A stretch of 64,000 bases of DNA from Vibrio pomeroyi (lineage in GTDB: Bacteria; Pseudomonadota; Gammaproteobacteria; Enterobacterales; Vibrionaceae): positions 310,001-374,000 of the forward strand of contig NZ_AP025507.1 of assembly GCF_024347595.1 (NCBI RefSeq), given 5' to 3'. The translations under genes and the position numbers were made by a program. Shown here one piece after another: positions 1 through 8,131 of the stretch; position 1 is the first letter of the stretch, and the number at the start of each line of letters is the position of its first letter. The notes beneath the pieces were generated by a model that did no database searches, was not told where the DNA came from, and saw only the letters and a program-made list of their open reading frames with translations.

Positions 1-170
1 AATTCACTGGCATTGAGCTCGCGATATTGTGGATCATGCTGCTCGCCGCCATTACGCACCAAATGCACCGATTTCGACTCATAGCTAAGTTGCTTTAAGT
101 TCAAGCCAATACGCACTCGATAGGCTGCCGAAGAGCGCCAATAACCGTAGAGTGTGATGCCCTTGTCCAT
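1..170 (-). CDS. maiA: Maleylacetoacetate isomerase, N-terminal part (runs off the window)
   Basis: This is the first 56 or so codons of a zeta-class glutathione S-transferase-like protein. The N-terminus reads MDKGITLYGYWRSSAAYRVR, and the SSAAYRVR stretch is the glutathione-binding serine region typical of maleylacetoacetate isomerase. The enzyme converts maleylacetoacetate to fumarylacetoacetate in the cytoplasm, the step between HmgA and the fumarylacetoacetase encoded just upstream. The ATG at 170 has a good ribosome binding site (GAGAGGA, about 5 nt away). It lies 37 nt after the fumarylacetoacetase stop and is the last visible gene of the tyrosine operon. The rest of the gene is beyond position 1. 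Confidence 0.88.
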   Translation of the reverse strand, partial: MDKGITLYGYWRSSAAYRVRIGLNLKQLSYESKSVHLVRNGGEQHDPQYRELNASE

Positions 171-207
171 ACTATTCCTCTCTGTCGCTGTACTCTTGTT
201 GTTATCA

Positions 208-1245
208 CTAGCGTGGTCGATATTGACTGACTTTTTGGTCAATCGCGCCAAAGATCGAGTCACCATCGACATCGAACATCTCCAGGCAAATCGAATCACC
301 AAACGACATGAATTGAGTTGAAGGCTTACCATCACGAATCGTCTCTATCATGCGCACTTCAGCAATGCATGAATAGCCTACGCCGCCCTCGGCAATTGAG
401 GTGTCGTGGTCAGTGCCTTGCTTATTCGATACCGTGCCAGAGCCAATGATCGCTCCGGCCGACAGTGGGCGAGTTTTCGCAGCATGGACGATCAGCTCCG
501 CGAAATTGAAGGTCATGTCTACACCTGCATTCGGGCACCCAAAAGGCTGGTCGTTGTAGGTTGAAGTCAGTGGCAGGTGTACCTTACTGCCTTTCCATTG
601 TTCACCTAGCTCATCAGGCGTCACGGCAACCGGAGAAAACGCTGAAGAGGGTTTAGACTGGAAGAAACCAAAGCCCTTGGCGAGCTCTGCTGGAATCAAG
701 CCACGTAAAGACACATCATTCACCAACATCAGTAAACGAATCGAATCATGCGCTTGCTTAGCACTGGCACCCATTGGCACATCTCCGGTGACTACCGCGA
801 CTTCTCCCTCGAAATCGATACCCCATTCGTCACTGGCAAATTCAATATTGTCACGTGGCCCGATAAACGCATCTGAGCCGCCTTGATACATGAGCGGGTC
901 AACCCAGAAACTTTCTGGCATTTCAGCACCACGCGCCTTACGCACCAGTTCAACGTGGTTTACATAGGCGCTGCCATCCGCCCATTGATAAGCGCGTGGC
1001 AATGGTGATTCACAATACTGAGTGGCAAACACTTCACTGCCCGTCACATGCCCGTTATTTAACGAGGTGTATAACTCTTCTAACTGAGGTGCAACGCTGT
1101 CCCAGTTATCCAAAGCGACCTGCATGGTTGGCGCCAGATGCATCGCGTGAAAGATTTCGGTGGCAGGTACGCACTGTTTGAGATCTTTACTCACGACCAT
1201 CAATAGGCCATCACGAGTACCATTTTTCTTGGTTGCTAATTTCAT
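208..1245 (-). CDS. fahA: Fumarylacetoacetate hydrolase family protein (tyrosine catabolism)
   Basis: The 345-residue cytoplasmic enzyme is predicted to split fumarylacetoacetate into fumarate and acetoacetate, the last step of homogentisate breakdown. Visible family motifs are DFEGEVAV (residues 144-151, with metal-binding acidic residues), LVNDVSLRG (about 174-182) and GSGTVSN (268-274). The length suits the bacterial FAH family, shorter than the eukaryotic enzyme of about 420 residues. It lies 12 nt after hmgA and 37 nt before maiA, all on the minus strand, so co-transcription from the hpd promoter is likely. The assignment rests strongly on this operon order. Confidence 0.9.
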   Translation of the reverse strand: MKLATKKNGTRDGLLMVVSKDLKQCVPATEIFHAMHLAPTMQVALDNWDSVAPQLEELYTSLNNGHVTGSEVFATQYCESPLPRAYQWADGSAYVNHVELVRKARGAEMPESFWVDPLMYQGGSDAFIGPRDNIEFASDEWGIDFEGEVAVVTGDVPMGASAKQAHDSIRLLMLVNDVSLRGLIPAELAKGFGFFQSKPSSAFSPVAVTPDELGEQWKGSKVHLPLTSTYNDQPFGCPNAGVDMTFNFAELIVHAAKTRPLSAGAIIGSGTVSNKQGTDHDTSIAEGGVGYSCIAEVRMIETIRDGKPSTQFMSFGDSICLEMFDVDGDSIFGAIDQKVSQYRPR

Positions 1246-1257
1246 CCTTGTTGCCCC

Positions 1258-2388
1258 TTACTTCTCTTGCCAACTGTAGACATATTCTTTGTTTTCAACG
1301 CTATCGAGTTCGTCAGAGAACTGCAGCGCGTGGCGAGTATCGATCATCACCGCCACTTCATCGGTAAACTTCTTCTTGTGCGCCTGACCCGCCTTGAAGG
1401 CTTTAGGGTGAGGTCCATGAGTGAAGCCTGCAGGATGGAAGGTCACCATGCCCGCTTCAATATTGTCACGGCTAAAAAAGTCACCAGCGTGATAGAACAG
1501 CACTTCGTCGTAGTCATCATTGTTGTGGTAGAACGGCACTTTCAATGCACCAGGGTCGCTCTCAATTGGGCGAGGTACAAAGGTGCACACTACAAAGCCT
1601 GCGCCAACAAACGTTGTATGCGCAGAAGGTGGCAAGTGGTAGCGATGTGACATCAGCGGTCTGATATCGCGCCAATTCACTTTCACCACCGCTAAGTCAC
1701 CATGCCAGCCAATTGCATCCAATGGATTGAACGGATAAGTGATCACACTGACTTTGTCGTGGCGTTTCACCTGAACTTGGGTTTGATCTTCTGAATACTG
1801 AGCGCGGAATTGATCATTGATTGAAGGGATGTCGAGCACAGCAGGATCAAACACCGCGTGATTACCGACCATGCCTTTCTCTGGCAAGGAGTAAGCCGCG
1901 TCTGTGTTCTCAATCATCAAGATAAACATCGGCTCGCTTGGCTCTAAGCGCCAGTTGGTCGAGCGCGGGATCATCACGTAATCCCCTTCACTCACCGCTA
2001 GATGACCATAGTCACAATAGAAATCGGCGCTGCCTTGGTGAATGAACAGCAGCTCATCACCGTCGGAGTTACGCACTAAGAAATCCATCTTCTCATCCAT
2101 GCGCCATACGCGAATTTTGCAGTCCGCATTGTGCAAAAGATGAGGCACCGCCCAAGGCGTTATCTGGCTAGCTTTCTCCACCAGCGTAAAATCAAAAGCG
2201 CGAGGACGCAGATCGCCCTCCCACTCCGACCAACCTGTTGGGGCATGTTGGTGATGAAAGTGAGCAGCAGGGCCGAAGAATCCACTTCGGCCCGCTTCTC
2301 GCTCATAAATTGCCTCTTCGGGGAAGTCGGCATGCGCTTGTTTAGAACACACCCCCTCTCGATGAGGAAACGAGATCCATTTATGCAT
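1258..2388 (-). CDS. hmgA: Homogentisate 1,2-dioxygenase
   Basis: The 376-residue protein is an iron(II) dioxygenase that opens the homogentisate ring to maleylacetoacetate. The C-terminal half has the family's ligand region: an H-N-N-D-D-Y-D-E-V segment followed by FYHAGDFFSR, then HGPHPKAFKAG, which carry the histidine and glutamate ligands. It is shorter than the roughly 440-residue animal and Pseudomonas form, as is usual for the Vibrio-type enzyme. Its ATG at 2388 overlaps the hpd stop by 8 nt, which indicates translational coupling. Loss of this enzyme in Vibrio is known to cause brown pyomelanin from accumulated homogentisate. Confidence 0.92.
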   Translation of the reverse strand: MHKWISFPHREGVCSKQAHADFPEEAIYEREAGRSGFFGPAAHFHHQHAPTGWSEWEGDLRPRAFDFTLVEKASQITPWAVPHLLHNADCKIRVWRMDEKMDFLVRNSDGDELLFIHQGSADFYCDYGHLAVSEGDYVMIPRSTNWRLEPSEPMFILMIENTDAAYSLPEKGMVGNHAVFDPAVLDIPSINDQFRAQYSEDQTQVQVKRHDKVSVITYPFNPLDAIGWHGDLAVVKVNWRDIRPLMSHRYHLPPSAHTTFVGAGFVVCTFVPRPIESDPGALKVPFYHNNDDYDEVLFYHAGDFFSRDNIEAGMVTFHPAGFTHGPHPKAFKAGQAHKKKFTDEVAVMIDTRHALQFSDELDSVENKEYVYSWQEK

Positions 2389-3454
2389 CGTCTAATACTC
2401 CTCGACGAATCTGGTCCTCTTCAATCGATTCAAACAGCGCCTTGAAGTTACCTTCGCCAAAGCCTTCATTGCCTTTACGCTGAATGATTTCAAAGAACAC
2501 AGGCCCGATTACTGTCTGCGTGAAAATTTGCAGCAAGATGCCGTCTTTGGTCGGTGCGCCATCAATCAGAACACGCAGGTCGCGCAGCAAATCAGTGTCT
2601 TCCCCGTGGCCTTTCACACGATCGTCAACTTTCTCATAGTAGGTATCTGGGGTTGGCATAAAGTCCATACCGCGATCACGCAGAGTCTTCACGGTTTTGT
2701 AGATGTCATCCGTTGCGAGTGCGATGTGTTGGATACCTTCGCCGTTGTATTCGCGAATAAACTCTTCGATTTGTGATTTGTCGTCGGAAGACTCATTGAT
2801 AGGAATGCGGATTTTGCCACACGGTGAGGTCATGGCGCGGCTCACAAGGCCTGTCAGCTTGCCTTCAATGTCGAAGTAACGAATCTCACGGAAGTTACCA
2901 AGACGCTCATAGAACCCAGACCACACATCCATATTGCCTTGTTTCACGTTGTGCGTGAGGTGGTCGATTTCATACAAGCCAACATTGGCTTCGGCCATGC
3001 GCTGTTCCGCATCGTCATAGAATCGGAAATCGACGTCATAGATGCTCTGCTTGCCATAACGATCCACAAAATAGAGCAGGCTTTCACCGATGCCGTAAAT
3101 GGCAGGAATGCTCAGTTCCATCGGCCCTATTTCTGTCTTGTACTCTTCACCACCGCCCTTGAACGCTTGCTCCATTGCAGCTGTTGCTTCGTTGACACGA
3201 AAAGCCATGCCACAGACCGATGGCCCATGCACTTTAGCGAACGCTGCCGCTTGGCTGTGAGGCTGTTCATTGACGATAAAGTTGATGTCACCTTGTCGAT
3301 ACAGCCAAGCCTCTTTTGAGCGGTGCTTGGCGATCTCAGCAAAACCAAGTGACACAAACAGCGCTTTAAGTTGCTCAATTCCCTTGTGGTCGACAGCTGT
3401 GTATTCAACAAACTCGAATCCATCCGTACCAAGCGGGTTGTATGACTCCACCAT
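2381..3454 (-). CDS. hpd: 4-hydroxyphenylpyruvate dioxygenase
   Basis: The 357-residue two-domain VOC-fold enzyme converts 4-hydroxyphenylpyruvate to homogentisate using iron(II). Iron ligands are visible in DHLTHNV (about 164), GIQHIAL (about 240) and the C-terminal FFEIIQRKG motif, which carries the glutamate ligand. Length is normal for bacterial HPPD. The ATG at 3454 follows a strong AAGGAG site. It is first in the hpd-hmgA-fahA-maiA operon. The upstream 400 bases contain a TyrR-like palindrome, which would fit aromatic amino acid control. Confidence 0.95.
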   Translation of the reverse strand: MVESYNPLGTDGFEFVEYTAVDHKGIEQLKALFVSLGFAEIAKHRSKEAWLYRQGDINFIVNEQPHSQAAAFAKVHGPSVCGMAFRVNEATAAMEQAFKGGGEEYKTEIGPMELSIPAIYGIGESLLYFVDRYGKQSIYDVDFRFYDDAEQRMAEANVGLYEIDHLTHNVKQGNMDVWSGFYERLGNFREIRYFDIEGKLTGLVSRAMTSPCGKIRIPINESSDDKSQIEEFIREYNGEGIQHIALATDDIYKTVKTLRDRGMDFMPTPDTYYEKVDDRVKGHGEDTDLLRDLRVLIDGAPTKDGILLQIFTQTVIGPVFFEIIQRKGNEGFGEGNFKALFESIEEDQIRRGVLDDA

Positions 3455-3624
3455 GAACTTTCTCCTTGTACCTATCGGTTTTGTATTACTGGTTTTTATT
3501 ACGTGACTTCTTATTGCTTGAAGAAGTGTTGAGTGTTTTTTGTCCTTAATTAAATTTGGCCCACAAGCCGACAGATTGGAATGGATGGAGAGAAATGAAC
3601 AATCACGCTAAAAACCCGTCAATT

Positions 3625-3642
3625 TGTAAAATATTTGTTACA
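3625..3642. promoter_or_regulatory. TyrR-box-like palindrome upstream of hpd
   Basis: The sequence TGTAAA-N6-GTTACA differs by one base from the strong TyrR box TGTAAA-N6-TTTACA. It lies 171 nt upstream of the hpd start, in the intergenic stretch 3455-3857. Tyrosine-responsive control of a tyrosine catabolic operon by TyrR/PhhR-type activators is known in other gammaproteobacteria; here it is inferred. Apart from this box and the terminator at 3796-3813, nothing else was recognised in this gap. Confidence 0.5.
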
Positions 3643-3788
3643 CACGAATCACAACAACAAGAAAGTGAGTGCTATCAAGGGATTGAAAGACGGTGGTTTG
3701 ATTTACAAGCAAGCAAGAGATGTTATTGAATTGTTACAGGTGCACTTTTGTTAGTTAAGATGATAAATCGAACATTAGACTGATGATG

Positions 3789-3818
3789 CAAAAAAGCCGC
3801 TGTAGTCAGCGGCTTGAT
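3789..3818 (-). terminator. Rho-independent terminator of the phosphatase/ABC operon
   Basis: The stem GCCGCTG (3796-3802) pairs with CAGCGGC (3807-3813) around a 4-nt loop. On the minus strand it is followed by a run of six T (A-run 3790-3795 on plus). It lies about 40 nt after the stop of the HAD phosphatase gene, the last gene of the operon. Confidence 0.85.
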
Positions 3819-3857
3819 GAGTTCTAGAACGAAGCTAATTCGAATATAGGATTCGCG

Positions 3858-4517
3858 TTAATCCCAGTTGAGAATCGACCAATTCGGTTGTTCGGCCAGT
3901 GCTTTCAAACGCGAGCATGGGTTCACCAGATACGCAAAATCAGCGTGCTCACACAAAGGTAAGTCGTTGATTGAATCGGTATAAAAGTGAATGTCTGAGT
4001 AGTTGGTTTCTTGATTGTCTAACCACTCTTTTAAACGCGTCACTTTACCTTCTCGATAGCTTGGCACGCCTGATATTTGAGACGTGAAACGGCCTTGATT
4101 TTCGACTAAATCGATACCGAGTGCGTTCTCGATACCAATCTTGCGGCCGACCGCTTCCACTAAGAAAGTGACGCTGGCTGAAATGATCAACATGTCGATG
4201 TCATCATTCTCTAGCTGCTCAATCAAAGGTTTCGACTGTTTAAACTGCTTAGGCAGAATATGGTGCTCGACACACTCTTCAACCAAGGCGGTCACTTGCT
4301 CTGTTGGCATGTCCGCGAGTGGCTGCATAGCGAACGTGAGGTAATCTTCCATGTTCAGCTTACCTTCCGAATACAGGCCCATTAAGCGCTGGTCTTCTTC
4401 GATAAAGTTCGGCGCTGTAGCAATGCCCTTTTCAACCAAGAACTCATTCCAGAGCATCGCTGCATCGGCATTGATCAGCGTTTCATCCATATCAAATACA
4501 TACAAAGGTTTGAACAT
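3858..4517 (-). CDS. HAD-IB family phosphatase
   Basis: The 219-residue cytoplasmic HAD-superfamily hydrolase has motif I FDMDETLI (residues 8-15, nucleophile D9 and acid/base D11), motif II serine in ISASVTFL, and the motif III/IV region ending in YTDSINDLPL. The arrangement and size resemble the SerB-like HAD-IB group, which hydrolyses small phosphomonoesters. It is the last gene of the ABC operon, 1 nt after the ATPase stop. A role in removing phosphate from the imported compound, or from the product of the neighbouring alkaline-phosphatase-superfamily enzyme, is inferred. The exact substrate cannot be read from sequence. Confidence 0.8.
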   Translation of the reverse strand: MFKPLYVFDMDETLINADAAMLWNEFLVEKGIATAPNFIEEDQRLMGLYSEGKLNMEDYLTFAMQPLADMPTEQVTALVEECVEHHILPKQFKQSKPLIEQLENDDIDMLIISASVTFLVEAVGRKIGIENALGIDLVENQGRFTSQISGVPSYREGKVTRLKEWLDNQETNYSDIHFYTDSINDLPLCEHADFAYLVNPCSRLKALAEQPNWSILNWD

Positions 4518-4518
4518 C

Positions 4519-5538
4519 TTAGGCTCTCACAGGTTGAATTTCGTTAAGGTTAAACAGGAGTTCAAGTTGGCTGCCGTTTGCCAACAATCGTTCAGAAGAA
4601 CGGTTAAGTAAGTCGACCGTCAGTTCACACTCATCAACGTCCACTTGGTAGCGAATCACGTTGCCCAACAGCTGGTGGTTGCGAATGGTGCCGGTTTTCG
4701 GCGCAGAGATATGTTCGCCATAATGTCGACCTTGCTCTTTAACGTAGATAGATTCAGGGCGAATCGCCACTTTCCACTCGGTTTCAATATTAAACAGCTG
4801 CTTAGCCTTGTTCGCTTGTACCAAGTTGTAGTGTCCCATGAACCCTGCCACAAACTCATTGGCTGGTTGAGTGTAGATCTCTTCAGGTGTACCGGCTTGG
4901 ACGATCTCGCCTTTATTCATCAGGAAGATACGGTCAGACATGATCATCGCTTCTTCTTGATCATGAGTCACGAAGATCGTGGTCAGGTGCATCTCTTTTT
5001 GGATGTCTCGGATCTGTTGACGTAGATGTTTACGGATCTTCGCATCCAGCGCTGAAAGTGGCTCATCGAGCAATAGAATACGCGGCTTAACCACCAAGGC
5101 TCTTGCCAAAGCCACACGCTGACGCTGACCGCCCGATAACTGATGCGGGTAAAACTTCTCTTTGCCCGTTAAGTCCACCAGCCCAATCACTTTCGCAACT
5201 TCGCGCTTAATCTCGTCAGCAGCAAGCTTTTTCATCTTAAGACCAAACGCAATGTTGCCCTCGACCGTCATGTTCGGGAACAACGCATAAGATTGAAACA
5301 CCATGCCGATGCCACGCTCTTGCGGCACTTGGTGAGTGATCTCTTCACCATTCACCCAGATTTCACCACCATCGACCGGATTCAAGCCAGCCAAGCTGCG
5401 CAGCAGTGTTGATTTACCACAGCCACTTGGGCCAAGCAGCGTGATGAATTCACCCTTCTCGATGGAAAATTCAATGTCTTCAAATACTGTATTGTCACCA
5501 AAGCGCTTGGTGAGATTTTTCGCATTTACATAGCTCAT
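4519..5538 (-). CDS. ABC importer ATP-binding protein (PhnT/FbpC/PotA-like)
   Basis: The start was set at the ATG at 5538 (MSYVNAKN), after an AAGGAA site and overlapping the upstream permease stop by one base (TAATG); this gives 339 residues. Walker A is GPSGCGKST (36-44), the signature is LSGGQRQR, and Walker B is ILLLDEPLSALD, followed by a C-terminal regulatory OB-like domain of about 100 residues. This architecture belongs to the spermidine/iron(III)/2-aminoethylphosphonate importer class. Annotation pipelines may call it an iron or an aminoethylphosphonate transporter. The two phosphatase genes in the operon favour an organophosphorus substrate. Confidence 0.85.
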   Translation of the reverse strand: MSYVNAKNLTKRFGDNTVFEDIEFSIEKGEFITLLGPSGCGKSTLLRSLAGLNPVDGGEIWVNGEEITHQVPQERGIGMVFQSYALFPNMTVEGNIAFGLKMKKLAADEIKREVAKVIGLVDLTGKEKFYPHQLSGGQRQRVALARALVVKPRILLLDEPLSALDAKIRKHLRQQIRDIQKEMHLTTIFVTHDQEEAMIMSDRIFLMNKGEIVQAGTPEEIYTQPANEFVAGFMGHYNLVQANKAKQLFNIETEWKVAIRPESIYVKEQGRHYGEHISAPKTGTIRNHQLLGNVIRYQVDVDECELTVDLLNRSSERLLANGSQLELLFNLNEIQPVRA

Positions 5539-6323
5539 TATTTGGTTCCTTGGCTGAAACGACTTGCCAACCAAGTCAGTAAGAAAATAAACAGGAAGTA
5601 CGTCATCACAAGGGCTGACGTAAAGTGACCACTGGTTTGACGCATGTTGTATAGGTAGATTTGCAGCGTCTCGTAACGTGTGCCGACCAAGATGTTAGCG
5701 AACACGAACTCGCCCAATAGGAACGAGAACGACAAGAACAACGATGCCATTAAGCCTTTCTTAAGGTTTGGTAAAATAATCAACAAGAATGCCTTGGTGG
5801 TACTTGCACCGAGAAGGTGAGCAGCGTCCATCAAGTCATGCAGGTTAATTGCTTCAAAACTGTTGGCAATCGCGCGATACATGAATGGAAGAGCAATGGT
5901 GAAGTAAGTACCAATCAGGATCCATGGTGTGCCTATCAAGGAGATTTCGCTATCCGCATACAGCTGGAGCAAGCCAACAGACGACACTACTGGCGGTACT
6001 GCGAACGGCAATAAAATCAGGATATTCATCACCTTGTCGAGCTTCGGGAAATAGTAAAACACCACGAAAATCGCAGGCAGAACCAACACCACACTCAGTG
6101 ATAGCGCCGCCACACAGATAAACAATGAACGGCCAAAGGCTTGTAAGAAGCGAGGATCCGTCAACAGGTTGATGTACCAATCCAGAGTAAAACCATCAGG
6201 CAAGATCGTCGCACCCCAACGCGAAGAGATCGAGTAGATGAAAGTCGCTAGGATCGGGATCATCATGATGCCAACGATCGAATAAACCACAGTTTTATGA
6301 AAGCGAGTATTTACGGTGTTCAT
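5538..6323 (-). CDS. ABC importer inner-membrane permease, second subunit
   Basis: The start is placed at the ATG at 6323 (MNTVNTRF) after a GGAAGAGAAAG site. Its ATG overlaps the stop of the first permease by one base, so the two are translationally coupled. The 261 residues form about six membrane segments with the binding-protein-dependent transport loop (EAINLHDLMDAAHLLGAS, residues about 150-170), which contacts the ATPase. It pairs with the larger permease encoded upstream to make a heterodimeric membrane channel. Confidence 0.85.
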   Translation of the reverse strand: MNTVNTRFHKTVVYSIVGIMMIPILATFIYSISSRWGATILPDGFTLDWYINLLTDPRFLQAFGRSLFICVAALSLSVVLVLPAIFVVFYYFPKLDKVMNILILLPFAVPPVVSSVGLLQLYADSEISLIGTPWILIGTYFTIALPFMYRAIANSFEAINLHDLMDAAHLLGASTTKAFLLIILPNLKKGLMASLFLSFSFLLGEFVFANILVGTRYETLQIYLYNMRQTSGHFTSALVMTYFLFIFLLTWLASRFSQGTK

Positions 6324-7216
6324 TACTTTCTCTTCCCTGCATAGCTTTTGCTGATCAGCCATTGGTTAATCACGGTGATGAAGGCCAGCATCGCCATCAG
6401 AATCACGGAAATTGCCGCTGCTAGGTTTGGCTCTAAGAACAAGTCGCCCGATACCAAGCTCGCGATTCGAATTGTAATCACGTTGTAGTTGCCTGAGGTC
6501 AACGCATACACGCTCGCATACGCACCAATCGCATTAGCAATCAAGATGATGAAGGTGCCAAACAAGGCAGGAGACAGCACAGGCAGCGCGATTTTGGTCC
6601 AGTATTGCCAGGTTTTCGCACCAAGCAGTGCTGAGGCGGCTTGCCAGTCGTCACTCAAGGCATCGAACGCTGGATACAACAACAAAACCGCCAATGGGAT
6701 CTGGAAGTAGATATAAATCGCCAGCAGGCCCCACTTGCCGTACAAGTCGAAATCACCCAGCAATCCATACTGCTTGAGCAATAAGGTAATCGCCCCATTG
6801 GTGCCTAAGATGATGATGAAAGCGAACGACAGAGGCACGCCAGAGAAGTTGCTGCTCATGTTGGTGAAGGCAATCACCGCATCGCGGATTTTAGAATCAA
6901 CGCGACGCAGTGAAGAGACCAACAGAGTCGCAATCGCCAAGCCAACGATACTCGACCAAATCGACAACCATAAACTGTTACCAAAAGCCTGCATCATGAA
7001 GGCAGAATCGAATATTTCAGAGTAGTTTTCGAGAGAGAGCTCATCGTCGTAGAAGAAGCTGTTGATCAGCACCCAAACCATAGGTGCCAGTTGGAACAGA
7101 TAGAAAAACAGTGTGAAAGGCGCAAGCCACAAAGCGGGCTTGAGGCGTTTGAACCAAGATTTGGTTTGAGGTTTAAGCGCAGAGCCATCGCTCTGCGTGA
7201 TTACAGAACTGCTCAT
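6323..7216 (-). CDS. ABC importer inner-membrane permease, first subunit
   Basis: The 297-residue protein has about six hydrophobic segments after a charged N-terminal tail, and an ATPase-contact loop near residues 195-215 (SDDWQAASALLGAK). It belongs to the PotB/PhnU/FbpB-type permease family. The ATG at 7216 overlaps the end of the upstream phosphodiesterase-like gene by 4 nt (ATGA). It would form the channel with the next permease; substrate specificity resides in the binding protein. Confidence 0.85.
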   Translation of the reverse strand: MSSSVITQSDGSALKPQTKSWFKRLKPALWLAPFTLFFYLFQLAPMVWVLINSFFYDDELSLENYSEIFDSAFMMQAFGNSLWLSIWSSIVGLAIATLLVSSLRRVDSKIRDAVIAFTNMSSNFSGVPLSFAFIIILGTNGAITLLLKQYGLLGDFDLYGKWGLLAIYIYFQIPLAVLLLYPAFDALSDDWQAASALLGAKTWQYWTKIALPVLSPALFGTFIILIANAIGAYASVYALTSGNYNVITIRIASLVSGDLFLEPNLAAAISVILMAMLAFITVINQWLISKSYAGKRK

Positions 7217-8070
7217 AGGGCCAACAATTCCTGAGTGTAAGATTTATCGTGTTCAAGGTTGAGCAACTGACACACACTGCCGCAAATATCCGTCTGTTTC
7301 ACTGAACATTCTTGGTGTGTGAACTTATCGCCAATCACAAAGAATGGCACTTCACGCTCTTCAGGCAGAATCCCACCGTGAGACAAGTCATTGTTCATGC
7401 CGTGGTCACTGGTGATGATCACCTGATAACCATCGTCTACCCATTTCTCAAGGTAGTTCGACAGGTAGATATCCGCACCACGAGCACTGTTTCGGTACTG
7501 GCGAGAATCCAACCCGTGCTTGTGTCCAATATCGTCAATGTTCATTGGGTGAATCAATAAGAAATCAGGCTGATGAGTGACACGCAGATGCTCTGCATCC
7601 AAGAACAAGGCTTCATCTGGGTAGTGATCCCAGTGGTAGAAACAGCCGTGTTGAATGTTCATGCTTTCATCGTTAGTAAAACGATCACGCACCGCATCAA
7701 ATGGCGCTCGGTTATACAACTCGCTCACCCAGTGATATGCCGCTGCAGCCGTCACTTTGCCCTGCGATTTCGCCAAGCTAAAGATCGACTCGTGATTCGA
7801 CAATCGTACGATTTGATTGTTAACGATGCCGCTCTCAACGGGGCGAACTCCTGTTAAGATGCACTCATACAGTGGGCGTGACATAGACGGCAGTTCACAC
7901 TGCATTGGGTAAAGTGTCGCGCGCAGTTTGTTTTTTTGCGTGCTCTGCGAAGTGCCCTGTTTTTCATGAAGATCTTTAAGTTCTAGAAGACCGTTCAGGT
8001 AGCCCATGCAATCACGGGCTACCTGATAATTCAGTCCATCTAGAACAACAAGGATAACCTTATTGCTCAT
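7213..8070 (-). CDS. Alkaline phosphatase superfamily hydrolase (NPP/PhnA-like)
   Basis: The 285-residue metalloenzyme has the superfamily's metal-site motifs in order: VVLDGLN (D11), a Ser/Thr nucleophile segment PSMSRPLYECILTGVRP (about 81-97), DDIGHKHG, TSDHGMN and SHGG. These are the residues that hold two zinc ions in nucleotide pyrophosphatase/phosphodiesterases and in phosphonoacetate hydrolase. No signal peptide is seen, so it probably acts in the cytoplasm on the imported compound. Its place inside the ABC operon, between the binding protein and permease genes, supports a dedicated catabolic role. Whether it cleaves a phosphodiester, phosphomonoester or phosphonate is open. Confidence 0.75.
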   Translation of the reverse strand: MSNKVILVVLDGLNYQVARDCMGYLNGLLELKDLHEKQGTSQSTQKNKLRATLYPMQCELPSMSRPLYECILTGVRPVESGIVNNQIVRLSNHESIFSLAKSQGKVTAAAAYHWVSELYNRAPFDAVRDRFTNDESMNIQHGCFYHWDHYPDEALFLDAEHLRVTHQPDFLLIHPMNIDDIGHKHGLDSRQYRNSARGADIYLSNYLEKWVDDGYQVIITSDHGMNNDLSHGGILPEEREVPFFVIGDKFTHQECSVKQTDICGSVCQLLNLEHDKSYTQELLAL

Positions 8071-8099
8071 GGTCTATTCTCTATTGCTTGTGTCTATAA

Positions 8100-8118
8100 G
8101 CCACCCGTTACAGGTGGC
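8100..8118 (-). promoter_or_regulatory. Intercistronic stem-loop after the binding-protein gene
   Basis: GCCACC (8100-8105) pairs with GGTGGC (8113-8118) around a 7-nt loop in the 61-nt gap between the binding-protein gene and the hydrolase gene. There is no T-run. Such hairpins commonly stabilise the upstream binding-protein mRNA or attenuate read-through, which raises binding protein above permease; that role is inferred here. Confidence 0.5.
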
Positions 8119-8131
8119 GTGTTAAGCGGGA

